Assembly: GCF_035918315.1 (NCBI RefSeq)
Contig: NZ_CP142146.1
Span: 434,001-498,000, forward strand
DNA: 64,000 nt
From: Vagococcus jeotgali
Lineage (GTDB): Bacteria; Bacillota; Bacilli; Lactobacillales; Vagococcaceae
Reading direction: 5' to 3'
Shown here: positions 9,192 to 17,187 of the stretch, in pieces
Layout: each line of letters opens with the position of its first letter
Numbering within the stretch: the stretch's first letter is position 1
Position numbers and translations under genes: made by a program
Notes under the pieces: model-generated
What the model saw: only the letters and a program-made list of their open reading frames with translations
Told to the model about the DNA's origin: nothing
Database searches by the model: none

Positions 9192-9225
9192 ACATGAAGC
9201 TGATAAGCGGCTTCATGTTTTTTTT
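9192..9225 (+). terminator. Intrinsic terminator (original recD2 terminator)
   Basis: ACATGAAGC / GCTTCATGT stem followed by eight T. Now separated from recD2 by the ISL3 element. Confidence 0.8.
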
Positions 9226-9238
9226 GTCTATAATGACC

Positions 9239-9253
9239 AGTTGCTAAGAGCAA
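9239..9253 (+). repeat. 15-bp repeat, copy 2
   Basis: Second copy of AGTTGCTAAGAGCAA (the first is at 2641-2655), again next to the 3' end of a minus-strand gene. Confidence 0.5.
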
Positions 9254-9280
9254 ATCGCCTTTTTCTTCACCATGTTATGG

Positions 9281-10228
9281 TCAGAAGAGTCTTGAGGTTG
9301 TTTCAAATTGTAAGTTAAAATCATGTTGGCCTAAAACTTCACCATCTGCTTGTCCTTCTTGGGGGGTCTGGCAGTGAACAGATAGGTTTGGGCCGATAAA
9401 ACGATGAACATGTTTTGAATTTAGATGATTCTTAGCAAATAATTGCATGACCAACCAAAGCAGTTGCATAGGTGGAATCTTTTCCACTACAATCAAATGA
9501 ATATCTTCTGTAAAAGGTGAGGCTGTTGGGTCAATCGCCACGCCTCCACCAAAATAAGGATGGTTTGTTGTGGTACAAAGATAGGCATCTTCAAAAGTTT
9601 TCCCACTAGTTTCCGTAGAAATGGTCAATGGATAAGAAGGTTGTTTTACAACAGATGAAAAAGCAGCACTTATGTAAGCTAGAGATCCTAATTTTAAATT
9701 ATTTAAAATATGTTTTGCTTTTGATTGATTAGCTGTTGCCACAATTTTAGCATCTAAGCCAAGACCTACATTATTTAAAATAAGTCTAGACTGTTTTGTA
9801 TGAACCTCAGTTGCCTTCATCAAATTAATAGGAGAAGGTTGTGTGGCATGTAATAACTGCTTAAGTGAGTGCTTAATCTTCCTAGACATACCAATACCAC
9901 GAGCAAAGTCATTGCCAGAGCCTCCAGGTAAGTAACCAACAGGGATATTTGGATAATCAACTAATGCGTTGACGACTTCATGCAGAGTGCCATCTCCACC
10001 TATGACAACTAACAAGGGGAAATTTTTAATAGAAGAATCCCATTCTTTTAAAGTAAATGGAAGCAAACTTGCAATAATTTCTTTCTCATGTCCTGCATAT
10101 TCAGTAAAATAAGTTTGGTAAGTAATGTGTTCTTTGTTTAGGTGACGAGTCACCTCTTTATAATAATCAGCACCCTTACCAGCACCGGCTTGTCTATTTA
10201 CAAGAAGGTGTAAGGTTATGTTTTTCAT
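9281..10228 (-). CDS. Diacylglycerol/lipid kinase family protein (DgkB/YegS type)
   Basis: Soluble lipid kinase family that recycles diacylglycerol from membrane and lipoteichoic acid turnover. The N-terminal domain shows LLVNRQAGAGKG (about 8-19), the nucleotide-binding VVIGGDGTLHEVVNAL (about 74-89) and LPGGSGNDFARG (about 100-111). The C-terminal domain shows YFGGGVAIDPTASP and QADGE. 315 residues fits the family. The exact lipid substrate is not determinable. Confidence 0.88.
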   Translation of the reverse strand: MKNITLHLLVNRQAGAGKGADYYKEVTRHLNKEHITYQTYFTEYAGHEKEIIASLLPFTLKEWDSSIKNFPLLVVIGGDGTLHEVVNALVDYPNIPVGYLPGGSGNDFARGIGMSRKIKHSLKQLLHATQPSPINLMKATEVHTKQSRLILNNVGLGLDAKIVATANQSKAKHILNNLKLGSLAYISAAFSSVVKQPSYPLTISTETSGKTFEDAYLCTTTNHPYFGGGVAIDPTASPFTEDIHLIVVEKIPPMQLLWLVMQLFAKNHLNSKHVHRFIGPNLSVHCQTPQEGQADGEVLGQHDFNLQFETTSRLF

Positions 10229-10308
10229 GTAGTGACTCCTTTAATAACAATACAAGTAATATATCAAAAAAAAGCTAAAAAGTCGTGATTTTTCTATCAT
10301 ACATAATC

Positions 10309-10776
10309 TTAAATGTTAGATAGTTCTTTTCTTAAAGCTATTCTATCTTGTAAATGAATCCCATTTTCATAAATGTTTTCAGAATAATGACGAATAAAAT
10401 AATCAGAATCCACATAAACGATTCTAAAACCATGTTTTTGGTACAAATAGAGTTGCCCAATACTAGTTGATCCAGTAAAGATATCTAGCCACTTGCAATG
10501 ATGTTCTCTAGCGAATTCATCGGCAAAAGCTAGTAAATTTAATCCAATCCCTTGATTTTGATAAGTTGAGTGAACAGAGATGTTATTCACTTCAAGGGTT
10601 GTTTTATTTGTTAGACTAAGTGAGATGATACCTACTATTTTATCATTTAAAATAGCTTCAAACAGATAACCATGTTCTAAATAACTTTCAATTAACTGGA
10701 TATTAGGGTCTGCCTCAAGCAATAAATCTAAGTGGGTAGTGTCACAAATTGTGACAGGTTTTATTTGAAACGTCAT
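10309..10776 (-). CDS. GNAT-family N-acetyltransferase
   Basis: 155-residue acetyl-CoA-dependent transferase. Core motifs are visible: the beta-4 segment LEVNNISVHSTYQNQGIGLNLL, where QNQGIG (about 93-98) is the acetyl-CoA pyrophosphate loop, and the C-terminal LYLYQKHGFR strand-helix. The substrate is unknown. The ribosome site AGGAGG precedes the ATG. It is monocistronic and divergent from queT. Confidence 0.85.
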   Translation of the reverse strand: MTFQIKPVTICDTTHLDLLLEADPNIQLIESYLEHGYLFEAILNDKIVGIISLSLTNKTTLEVNNISVHSTYQNQGIGLNLLAFADEFAREHHCKWLDIFTGSTSIGQLYLYQKHGFRIVYVDSDYFIRHYSENIYENGIHLQDRIALRKELSNI

Positions 10777-10828
10777 GATTAAGCCTCCTAAAAAAACAGT
10801 TATCTATCTCTGATTATACCAAAAAATT

Positions 10829-10857
10829 TTGACAAAGTATCTTTAAGAGAGTAGTAT
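10829..10857 (+). promoter_or_regulatory. Promoter of the preQ1 riboswitch/queT unit
   Basis: TTGACA at 10829-10834 and TAGTAT at 10852-10857 with 17-bp spacing; an overlapping TATGAT (10855-10860) is the alternative -10. Confidence 0.6.
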
Positions 10858-10875
10858 GATATCGTTATGTTCATA

Positions 10876-10920
10876 ACCGCAGTTCGTTCGTACCATCCTG
10901 CGACATCAAAACTAGGAAGG
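10876..10920 (+). promoter_or_regulatory. PreQ1-I type riboswitch
   Basis: Stem CGCAG (10879-10883) / CTGCG (10898-10902) encloses a GTTCG..ACCATCC loop and is followed by the A-rich tail CAAAACTAGGAAGG (10907-10920), the conserved pattern of class I preQ1 aptamers. The tail overlaps the queT ribosome site, so preQ1 binding should block translation. Position directly before queT strengthens the call. Confidence 0.8.
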
Positions 10921-10933
10921 GAGAAAAAAATAC

Positions 10934-11452
10934 ATGGAAAATCAAAAAACAGCATCAAAAACATCAACACTAATTGTTAATGCCATGATTGCCGCTCTTT
11001 ATGTGGTTTTAACTTTAGTGATAGCACCACTCTCTCAAGGAGCTATTCAACTTAGAATCTCAGAGAGTTTAAATCATTTAGTCGTCTTTAATAAAAAATT
11101 ATTATGGGGCGTGTTGGCTGGTGTCGTGATGTTTAACTTATTTTTCTCACAAGGAGGACTAATGGATGTCCTATTTGGAGGAGGCCAAACACTGATTGCT
11201 TTAAGCATTACAGCATGGTCAGCAAAATATGTTAAAAGTGCGAAAATACGTTTAGCGATTAATACCCTTGTCTTCTCAATTAGTATGGTTCTAATTGCGA
11301 TTATGATCTGTATGTTATCAGGTTTTGCAGTTGGGTCACACTTTTTCTGGGTGACATATGGCACGCTATTTTTAAGTGAATTCATCATGATGGCTATATC
11401 AGCACCAGTAATGTATTACATTAATAAATCAGTTCATTTTAATAGATTTTAA
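10934..11452 (+). CDS. queT: QueT family queuosine-precursor transporter
   Basis: Putative S component of an ECF transporter for a queuosine precursor. 172 residues with about five hydrophobic segments. The conserved RISESLNHLVVF block (about 42-53), NLFFSQGGLMDVLFGG, and the C-terminal LFLSEFIMMAISAPVMYYI are family features. The preQ1 riboswitch immediately upstream independently supports the substrate class. Confidence 0.9.
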   Translation: MENQKTASKTSTLIVNAMIAALYVVLTLVIAPLSQGAIQLRISESLNHLVVFNKKLLWGVLAGVVMFNLFFSQGGLMDVLFGGGQTLIALSITAWSAKYVKSAKIRLAINTLVFSISMVLIAIMICMLSGFAVGSHFFWVTYGTLFLSEFIMMAISAPVMYYINKSVHFNRF

Positions 11453-11503
11453 CCAAGGTGATTTTTAAAAGGTGATTTTTAAATCGTTATGTACCATCAA
11501 CAT

Positions 11504-11540
11504 AAAAAGGCTAACCTTAACAGGTCAGCCTTTTTTCTTT
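11504..11540. terminator. Bidirectional terminator between queT and the CBS-ACT gene
   Basis: AAAAAGGCTaACC / GGTcAGCCTTTTTT stem with A-run before and T-run after; serves both converging genes. Confidence 0.8.
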
Positions 11541-11545
11541 TCACG

Positions 11546-12193
11546 TTATTTTTTAAATTCTTGTTGTAAATCCTCAACTGCAGCAACGTGGAAATCTTTT
11601 TTGTTCAGAGAAGCCACAATTTCATCACAGGTTTCTTTATCTGTTTTAGCAGGTAAAGTAATGATGGTACGTCTAATGTACTCATCACGACCTACATCCA
11701 GTGTGATACAGCTAACAATTTCAGAGTGTTTTGAGATGATCTTAGTCATTAGAGCTAAATCACCTTTTTTACCAGTAGAAGCAATTGTTAATGCGAAGCG
11801 TCCTTCGTTGACATTCCATGATTGAGATAGAATGTTTAACAAGCTACTATGAGTTAGTATTCCGAAAAATTGATTGTTGCTATCCAAAACTGCAATATAA
11901 GGTAATTCTTTGATTGTGAAGAAAACCTTAAAGAAAGATGAGTTTAAATGGATAAATTTTGTAGCATTTTTAATTAAGTGAGTCACAGGTAAAGTCATGT
12001 CACCACCATTAGCTTTGTGACGATAAATATGCATTTTATAAATGTTACCTCTGAAAAATTTTCCTGTTTCATCTAAAACAGGGACACAACGAAAACCTGA
12101 CTCTTCTAAAATATTAAGAGCATCCTCTAACGTACAAGATTCGCTGACTGTTGTTAGTTGTCTTTTTGGAATACAAACTGATTCGATTAGCAT
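11546..12193 (-). CDS. CBS-ACT domain protein, probable c-di-AMP binding (CbpA-like)
   Basis: 215 residues. A tandem CBS domain pair (about 1-135) contains the repeated SGFRCVPVLDETGKFFRGNIY and LPYIAVLDSNNQFFGILTHSSLL strands. An ACT-like domain follows (about 145-208; FALTIASTGKKGDLALM onward). In related Firmicutes such proteins bind cyclic di-AMP; that ligand is inferred from family resemblance. No transport or enzymatic domain is attached. Confidence 0.75.
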   Translation of the reverse strand: MLIESVCIPKRQLTTVSESCTLEDALNILEESGFRCVPVLDETGKFFRGNIYKMHIYRHKANGGDMTLPVTHLIKNATKFIHLNSSFFKVFFTIKELPYIAVLDSNNQFFGILTHSSLLNILSQSWNVNEGRFALTIASTGKKGDLALMTKIISKHSEIVSCITLDVGRDEYIRRTIITLPAKTDKETCDEIVASLNKKDFHVAAVEDLQQEFKK

Positions 12194-12293
12194 ATAAATA
12201 AACTCCCTTCATTCTTTGATGATACTCTCATAATACCATAATATTTAGTAGAAATAAAAGCACAATCTAAGTCTTATTTTTTTGGTTACTTAA

Positions 12294-12322
12294 TTGACAG
12301 AAGCTTAGCTAACAGGTATACT
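12294..12322 (+). promoter_or_regulatory. Promoter of rpmG-secE
   Basis: Near-consensus TTGACA (12294-12299), 17-bp spacer, TATACT (12317-12322). Confidence 0.85.
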
Positions 12323-12357
12323 CAAGAGGTTATTAATAGAGTGGGAGGTTTATACTC

Positions 12358-12510
12358 TTGGCACAAAAAAAATCAGCCCTAGCTTGTTCTGTTTGTGGAT
12401 CTAGAAATTACTCAAAAGCAGTTAATGATAGTAATCGTACAGAGCGACTAGAAGTAAATAAGTTTTGCAAATATTGCAAAAAACATACTAAACATCACGA
12501 AACAAAGTAG
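12358..12510 (+). CDS. rpmG: 50S ribosomal protein L33
   Basis: 50-residue ribosomal protein beginning at TTG (first residues [19 protein letters not shown]). A strong GGGAGG ribosome site precedes it; no ATG is available. Two CxxC pairs (CSVC, CKYC) make the zinc-binding form of L33. It is followed 18 bp later by secE, the standard rpmG-secE-nusG order. Confidence 0.93.
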   Translation: MAQKKSALACSVCGSRNYSKAVNDSNRTERLEVNKFCKYCKKHTKHHETK

Positions 12511-12528
12511 TTCAGGAGGAAATGTGAA

Positions 12529-12705
12529 ATGAAATTTTTTAAAAGTGTCGCACAAGAAATGAAATTAGTGACATGGCCAACACGTAAAAAATTAGTTAAA
12601 GACGTGATTACTGTTATTCAAACAACGATTCTTTATGCTATTTTCTTTGCCATTGTAGATTATGTCTTACTAAAAATTTCAACAATTGCTCTAAAAGGTT
12701 TCTAG
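12529..12705 (+). CDS. secE: Preprotein translocase subunit SecE
   Basis: 58-residue membrane subunit of the SecYEG channel. A short amphipathic N-terminus with the family motif EMKLVTWPTRKKL (about 10-22) is followed by one membrane segment (about 29-52). The ribosome site AGGAGG stands 8 bases before the ATG. It lies between rpmG and nusG. Confidence 0.93.
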   Translation: MKFFKSVAQEMKLVTWPTRKKLVKDVITVIQTTILYAIFFAIVDYVLLKISTIALKGF

Positions 12706-12731
12706 AATAACTAGAAAGATATCAGCTAAGA

Positions 12732-12783
12732 TGTTATACTAAGCAAAACAGGAAAAACTTCGGATGACTGAAGTTTTTTTATT
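12732..12783 (+). promoter_or_regulatory. Extended -10 promoter and terminator hairpin between secE and nusG
   Basis: TGtTATACT (12732-12740) is an extended -10. It is followed by AAAAACTTC / GAAGTTTTT (12753-12778) with a T-run. Either the hairpin terminates the secE transcript partially or it attenuates nusG. Confidence 0.6.
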
Positions 12784-12810
12784 TTATCATGAAAAGGATG
12801 GTCAAATTCC

Positions 12811-13353
12811 ATGGAATCATTTGAAAGACACTGGTATGTTTTACATACATATTCAGGTTATGAAAACAAAGTAAAAACAAATATCGAATCACGTGCTCAA
12901 AGCATGGGGATGGAAGACTTTATTTTTAGAGTAGTTGTGCCAGAACAAGAAGAGCGTGAAGTAAAAAATGGAAAAGAAAAAGTATCATCTAAAAAAACAT
13001 TTCCAGGTTATGTGTTAGTTGAGATGACGATGACAGATGACTCATGGTACGTGGTACGTAACACACCAGGCGTTACTGGATTTGTAGGCTCTCACGGTGC
13101 TGGTAGTAAGCCTGCCCCGTTACTTGATGAGGAAGTCACACACATTTTAGGTGAATTAGGTATGAGTAAACGTTTAGTTGAGCTTGATGTTGAAATGGGT
13201 GAAACAGTAACTATTACAGAAGGAGCTTTCTCTGGTTTAACTGGTGAGATTACAGAAATCGACTTAGAGAAACAAAAACTAAAAGTAAATATCGATATGT
13301 TTGGTCGTGAAACAAGTACTGAGCTTGATTTTGATCAAGTTGACAAACTATAA
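12811..13353 (+). CDS. nusG: Transcription termination/antitermination factor NusG
   Basis: 180 residues. The NGN domain binds RNA polymerase (WYVLHTYSGYENKVKTN at about 8-24; FPGYVLVEM; VRNTPGVTGFVG). The C-terminal KOW domain (about 125-175; ETVTITEGAFSGLTGEI) contacts Rho or S10. AAGGAT lies upstream of the ATG. A terminator ends the unit. Confidence 0.96.
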   Translation: MESFERHWYVLHTYSGYENKVKTNIESRAQSMGMEDFIFRVVVPEQEEREVKNGKEKVSSKKTFPGYVLVEMTMTDDSWYVVRNTPGVTGFVGSHGAGSKPAPLLDEEVTHILGELGMSKRLVELDVEMGETVTITEGAFSGLTGEITEIDLEKQKLKVNIDMFGRETSTELDFDQVDKL

Positions 13354-13358
13354 TAGCG

Positions 13359-13386
13359 AAGGCGGGAGAAATCTCGTCTTTTTTTA
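13359..13386 (+). terminator. Terminator after nusG
   Basis: AAGGCG / CGTCTT outer stem with an AGA/TCT inner stem, then a T-run. Confidence 0.7.
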
Positions 13387-13859
13387 TATACAACGGTGTA
13401 TCAGAAGTGAATATAGTAGGTCATTCTATGGGTGGTGTTAGTGGGTTGAGGTTACTGACTCAAACACCAATCAACTCAGATCGACCTGTCATTAAAAAAT
13501 TTGTTGCTATAGGATCACCTTTCAATGATTTCATAGATACATTTGATGACCAAAATTTGGATGAGTTATTAAAAAATGGCCCAACAGAAGAAAGTGAACG
13601 ATTTATTTTGTACCAAGCTGAAATTCCTAATATGTCAAAAGAAACGGAAGTCTTATTAATTGGTGGTGCTCTAAGTGAGGATGACCAAAGTGATGGGACT
13701 GTCCCTTTAAGCAGTGCGCTATCTGTACATCATATGCTAAAAAATAACGGAAATGAAACACAATACATGGTTGTAGAAGGTCAAGGTGCAGGACATAGTG
13801 CTTTACATGAAAACACAGAAGTAGATAAAAAAGTTAGTGAATTTTTATACTCGAAATAA
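13387..13859 (+). pseudogene. Truncated DUF915-type alpha/beta hydrolase
   Basis: The surviving 3' part encodes the nucleophile elbow GHSMGG and the C-terminal half (SPFNDFID, SDGTVPLSSALS, GHSALHEN) of a cell-surface-type alpha/beta hydrolase. A GTG at 13407 opens the longest frame. However, codons before it still read like family sequence (NGVSE), and the N-terminal signal peptide plus about 100 residues are missing. The deletion ends against the nusG terminator. No promoter or ribosome site is seen, so it is probably dead. Confidence 0.75.
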
Positions 13860-13864
13860 AAGAG

Positions 13865-13893
13865 TTGACTTTTAAAAAACAAGTGGTTATGAT
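13865..13893 (+). promoter_or_regulatory. Promoter of the T-box leader
   Basis: TTGACT (13865-13870), 17-bp spacer, TATGAT (13888-13893). Confidence 0.75.
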
Positions 13894-13899
13894 GAGTCA

Positions 13900-14110
13900 C
13901 AAGATAAACGAATTTAGACAGTAGGTAATAAGTATTGCGTTTAGAAATCCGGTGGTTGCTGCAAATCGGTCCAGCTTATTTGCTGAATTACACTAAATTT
14001 TCAAAACATTTAAATAACTTTAGAGATAGATACGTATTGTATTTAATTAAGGTGGTACCGTGAAGAAATTCGCCCTTATGATTTAAGGGGGAGTTTCTTT
14101 TTTTTATATA
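13900..14110 (+). promoter_or_regulatory. T-box riboswitch, probably tyrosine-specific
   Basis: Stem I contains an AGTA motif (near 13920). The specifier side GAATTACAC has TAC (Tyr) at 13989-13991. The hallmark GGTGGTACCG is at 14051-14060. The terminator CGCCCTTATGATTTAAGGG with flanking GAAA/TTTC pairs and a T-run spans 14063-14108. Uncharged tRNA would pair with the leader and permit transcription of the downstream transporter. The amino acid call rests on my alignment of stem I. Confidence 0.85.
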
Positions 14111-14126
14111 AAAAGGAGAGATTGTT

Positions 14127-14165
14127 ATGAGTTGTGGTGGGATGATACGATATTGTTTCTTATAG
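14127..14165 (+). CDS. Possible 12-residue leader peptide between T-box and nhaC
   Basis: ATG-initiated frame reading MSCGGMIRYCFL, preceded by an excellent AAAGGAGAG ribosome site. It ends at the start of an inverted repeat CTTATAG / CTATAAG that lies just before the nhaC ribosome site. It may couple translation to nhaC or be a relic. Confidence 0.35.
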   Translation: MSCGGMIRYCFL

Positions 14166-14202
14166 TGAGCCAGATTTAACTATAAGAAATGAGGAAAAAT
14201 AA

Positions 14203-15609
14203 ATGAAAAAGAAAATTAGTTTGTTAGAAGCAAGTATTGTGTTGATTATTATTTTATTAAGTATTTCAGTTGGAGTGATTGCCCTAAAGATTTCACCTAA
14301 TGTGGTGGTGTTGTTTGCTATAGCGATTACGATGGGGTACATGGCGATAAAGCGTATGCCTCTGGAGCGGATTAATGAGGGGATTGTCAGAGGGTTAAAA
14401 CCTGGGATTATTCCGATATTTATTTTTTTACTAGTAGGAGCTTTGATTGCAGTTTGGATTCAAGCTGGTATTATTCCGACACTGATGGTTGTTGGCTTTA
14501 AACTTCTTAGTGTGAAATGGTTTGTCCCTTCTGTTTTTATTGTTTGTGCGGTGGTTGGTAGTGCAGTAGGGAGTGCCTTTACTGTGATGTCAACAGTTGG
14601 AATCGCCTTTTTTGGTATCGGAGCAACATTAGGGTTAAATCCAGCTCTAGTCGTTGGTGCTATTGCTTCTGGTTCGATTTTTGGTGATAAGATGTCACCT
14701 CTATCAGAGTCTACTAACTTAGCCTCAGCCGTTGTAGGTGCTGACCTTTTCGATCATATTAAAAACATGATGTGGTCAACCATTCCAGCCTTTGTTGTAT
14801 CTCTTATCTTGTTTGCAGTTCTAGGAACAAATACCCAGGCGACGCAACTTGGTGACGTACAAGAAGTGATTAATGTGTTAGAAGCTAATTTTAATATTTC
14901 AGTATGGGCACTGGTTCCTATTGTGTTGATGTTAGTTTGTGCTTGGAAAAAAGTACCTGCTATTGTGACTATCTTATTAAACGTAGTTGTTGCTGTTGTG
15001 ATGATTATTATTCAACAAGGTGGGTTTAATCCAGTAGAGATGGCCTCAGTCATTGAAAATGGTTTTGTCTCTCACACAGGGCATGAACAAGTGGATTTAT
15101 TACTGACTCGTGGCGGGATTAATAGTATGACGTTTACCGTATTACTTATTATTTTAACCTTATCGCTTGGTGGTTTACTCATGAAAGCAGGATTAGTATC
15201 AACAGTTATTGATGCAGTAGCAAGAAAATTAACATCATCAGCACAGTTAATTATCGTCAGTCTTTTCTCAAGTATTGGGATTAATATTTTTGTAGGGGAA
15301 CAGTTATTATCTGTGATTTTACCAGGTGATGCGTTTAAAAATGAATTTAAACGAGTAGGTCTTGCTCCTGTTGTCTTAAGTCGTACACTTGAAGACGGTG
15401 GAACAGTGATTAACTACTTAATACCATGGGGCATTGCAGGAAGTTTTGTTGCAGGGACATTTGGAGTTCCTACTATAGAATACCTACCATTTGTTTTCTT
15501 TAGTTTATTGTCTCCAGTTTTCTCTATTGTGAGTGCTGTCACAGGGATTGGTGTGAAACATGTTGAACCAGAGATTATGGTGAGAGAAACTAGTGTAAGT
15601 CATAACTAG
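14203..15609 (+). CDS. nhaC: NhaC-family Na+/H+ antiporter-like transporter (probable tyrosine transporter)
   Basis: 468 residues with about 11-12 hydrophobic segments. NhaC features include SAFTVMSTVGIAFFGIG, SGSIFGDKMSPLSESTNLA (about 158-176) and LSRTLEDGGTVINYLIPWG near the C-terminus. The family includes sodium/proton antiporters, but members controlled by tyrosine T-boxes are thought to carry tyrosine. The leader here therefore favours an amino-acid transport role (inference). GAGGAAAAATAA precedes the ATG. Confidence 0.85.
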   Translation: MKKKISLLEASIVLIIILLSISVGVIALKISPNVVVLFAIAITMGYMAIKRMPLERINEGIVRGLKPGIIPIFIFLLVGALIAVWIQAGIIPTLMVVGFKLLSVKWFVPSVFIVCAVVGSAVGSAFTVMSTVGIAFFGIGATLGLNPALVVGAIASGSIFGDKMSPLSESTNLASAVVGADLFDHIKNMMWSTIPAFVVSLILFAVLGTNTQATQLGDVQEVINVLEANFNISVWALVPIVLMLVCAWKKVPAIVTILLNVVVAVVMIIIQQGGFNPVEMASVIENGFVSHTGHEQVDLLLTRGGINSMTFTVLLIILTLSLGGLLMKAGLVSTVIDAVARKLTSSAQLIIVSLFSSIGINIFVGEQLLSVILPGDAFKNEFKRVGLAPVVLSRTLEDGGTVINYLIPWGIAGSFVAGTFGVPTIEYLPFVFFSLLSPVFSIVSAVTGIGVKHVEPEIMVRETSVSHN

Positions 15610-15640
15610 TTTTTTAGTATTAAATGAATATAAAGAGTAG

Positions 15641-15676
15641 AACCCCCGTCAAAACCTAATTTGAAGGGGGTTTCTA
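15641..15676. terminator. Bidirectional terminator between nhaC and the aldehyde dehydrogenase gene
   Basis: AGAACCCCC / GGGGGTTTCT stem; converging genes. Confidence 0.75.
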
Positions 15677-15701
15677 TTGGGACTTTTTTGGTGAAATTAT
15701 T

Positions 15702-17096
15702 TTATTTAAAGTAACGTTTAAATAGCTTTAGTTTGTTTTTAAACGGTGGATTAACAATACATGTTAAATCTTTAAATGGGTATTTTTTTAAGATGCTTTT
15801 TGAGTGAGAAAATAAATCAAACGAGTATTTCCCGTGATAATGACCCATACCAGATTGACCTACTCCGCCAAATGGTAAAAATCGACTACTGACTTGTAAG
15901 ACGGTTGCGTTAATAGCGCCAGAGCCAAAGGATACCTCATGTATCACTCTGGTTTCATTTTCTTTACTTTTAGTAAATAAATAAAGCGCTAGTGGTTTTT
16001 CACCATCTTTAATGATATCAATGGCGTCATCTAGGTTATTTATTTCTATAATCGGTAAAATTGGGCCAAAGATCTCTTCAGACATAACCGTATCATCTAG
16101 TGACACGTGATCCATCATAGTAGGGGCTATAAAAAGCTTATCTCTATCTACTTTGCCACCAAAAATAATCTTATCTTCATTATCATTCAATAATGTGTTT
16201 AGCCTATCAAATTGTTTGCTATTCACAATGTGACCATAATCAGGACTATTTACTGCATGTTTACCGTAAAAGTTTTCTATAACATGAATCATTTCAGCGA
16301 TTAACTCATCTTTAACCTTGGAATCAACTAAGCAGTAATCAGGAGCGACACACGTTTGACCCGTATTTAAAAATTTGCCCCAGACAATTCTCTGGGCTGT
16401 TAGTGGGATATTTGCTGTTTTATCCACAATCACTGGACTTTTCCCACCAAGCTCTAAACAGACTGGCGTTAAGTGCTTAGAAGCAGCTGTCATGACAATT
16501 TTGCCAACAGTTGGACTACCTGTAAAAAAGATAAAATCAAAAGCTTCATCTAACAATAAAGTTGTTTCTCTCACTTCACCTAAAATGACACTGATATAAA
16601 AATCAGGGAATAAACTTGCTAACATCTCTTTTAGGACTTGTGAGACGTTTGGTGTGAGTTCTGAGGGCTTAATTACTGCACAATTTCCAGCAGCAATTGC
16701 ACCAATTAAAGGCTCTAGTGTCGTTTGAATAGGATAATTAAATGGTCCGATAATTAAAACTGATCCTAGTGGTTCTTTGTAAATGATACTTTTTCCTGGT
16801 TGCATAAACAATTCTGTTTTGACGACTTCAGGTGTCATCCATTTGTGCAAGTTCTTCATCACATGACTGATACTACTTAATACAATTCCGATTTCTGTTA
16901 CAAAGGCTTCAGTAGCACTTTTGCCTAAGTCTTGCTCAAGTGCTGTGAGGAGTTGTGGCTCAAAACGTATAATCCCTTGTTTTAGTAAATCAAGTTGAGT
17001 CATACGAAAATCATAGCTTTTAGTTTGATTCGTATTGAAAAAGTTATGTTGGCTAGTTAATAAAGTTTGTATGTCTTGTTTGGTTAATGTCGTCAT
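15702..17096 (-). CDS. NAD(P)-dependent aldehyde dehydrogenase (class 3-like)
   Basis: Oxidises aldehydes to acids. The cofactor region IIGPFNYPIQTTLEPL, the active-site glutamate in LELGGKSP, and the catalytic cysteine in NTGQTCVAPDY (about residue 249) are present. The length (464) and the hydrophobic/basic C-terminal tail resemble the short class 3 fatty-aldehyde type. I use ATG 17096; a TTG one codon earlier is less likely. Substrate unknown. Divergent from truA. Confidence 0.88.
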   Translation of the reverse strand: MTTLTKQDIQTLLTSQHNFFNTNQTKSYDFRMTQLDLLKQGIIRFEPQLLTALEQDLGKSATEAFVTEIGIVLSSISHVMKNLHKWMTPEVVKTELFMQPGKSIIYKEPLGSVLIIGPFNYPIQTTLEPLIGAIAAGNCAVIKPSELTPNVSQVLKEMLASLFPDFYISVILGEVRETTLLLDEAFDFIFFTGSPTVGKIVMTAASKHLTPVCLELGGKSPVIVDKTANIPLTAQRIVWGKFLNTGQTCVAPDYCLVDSKVKDELIAEMIHVIENFYGKHAVNSPDYGHIVNSKQFDRLNTLLNDNEDKIIFGGKVDRDKLFIAPTMMDHVSLDDTVMSEEIFGPILPIIEINNLDDAIDIIKDGEKPLALYLFTKSKENETRVIHEVSFGSGAINATVLQVSSRFLPFGGVGQSGMGHYHGKYSFDLFSHSKSILKKYPFKDLTCIVNPPFKNKLKLFKRYFK

Positions 17097-17187
17097 CAAA
17101 ATCCCTCACTTTACTTTTTTTGATTTTCTTAGGGGCATTTCTATGATACCATACAGTGACAGTAAGACAGATATTAAGGAGAAAAAC

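Noticed and set aside
11074-11388. Open frame on the strand opposite to queT
   Set aside because: No ribosome site, unusual composition, and fully inside a well-supported gene; likewise antisense frames in ureC, zwf-side genes and nikABC were treated as shadows.
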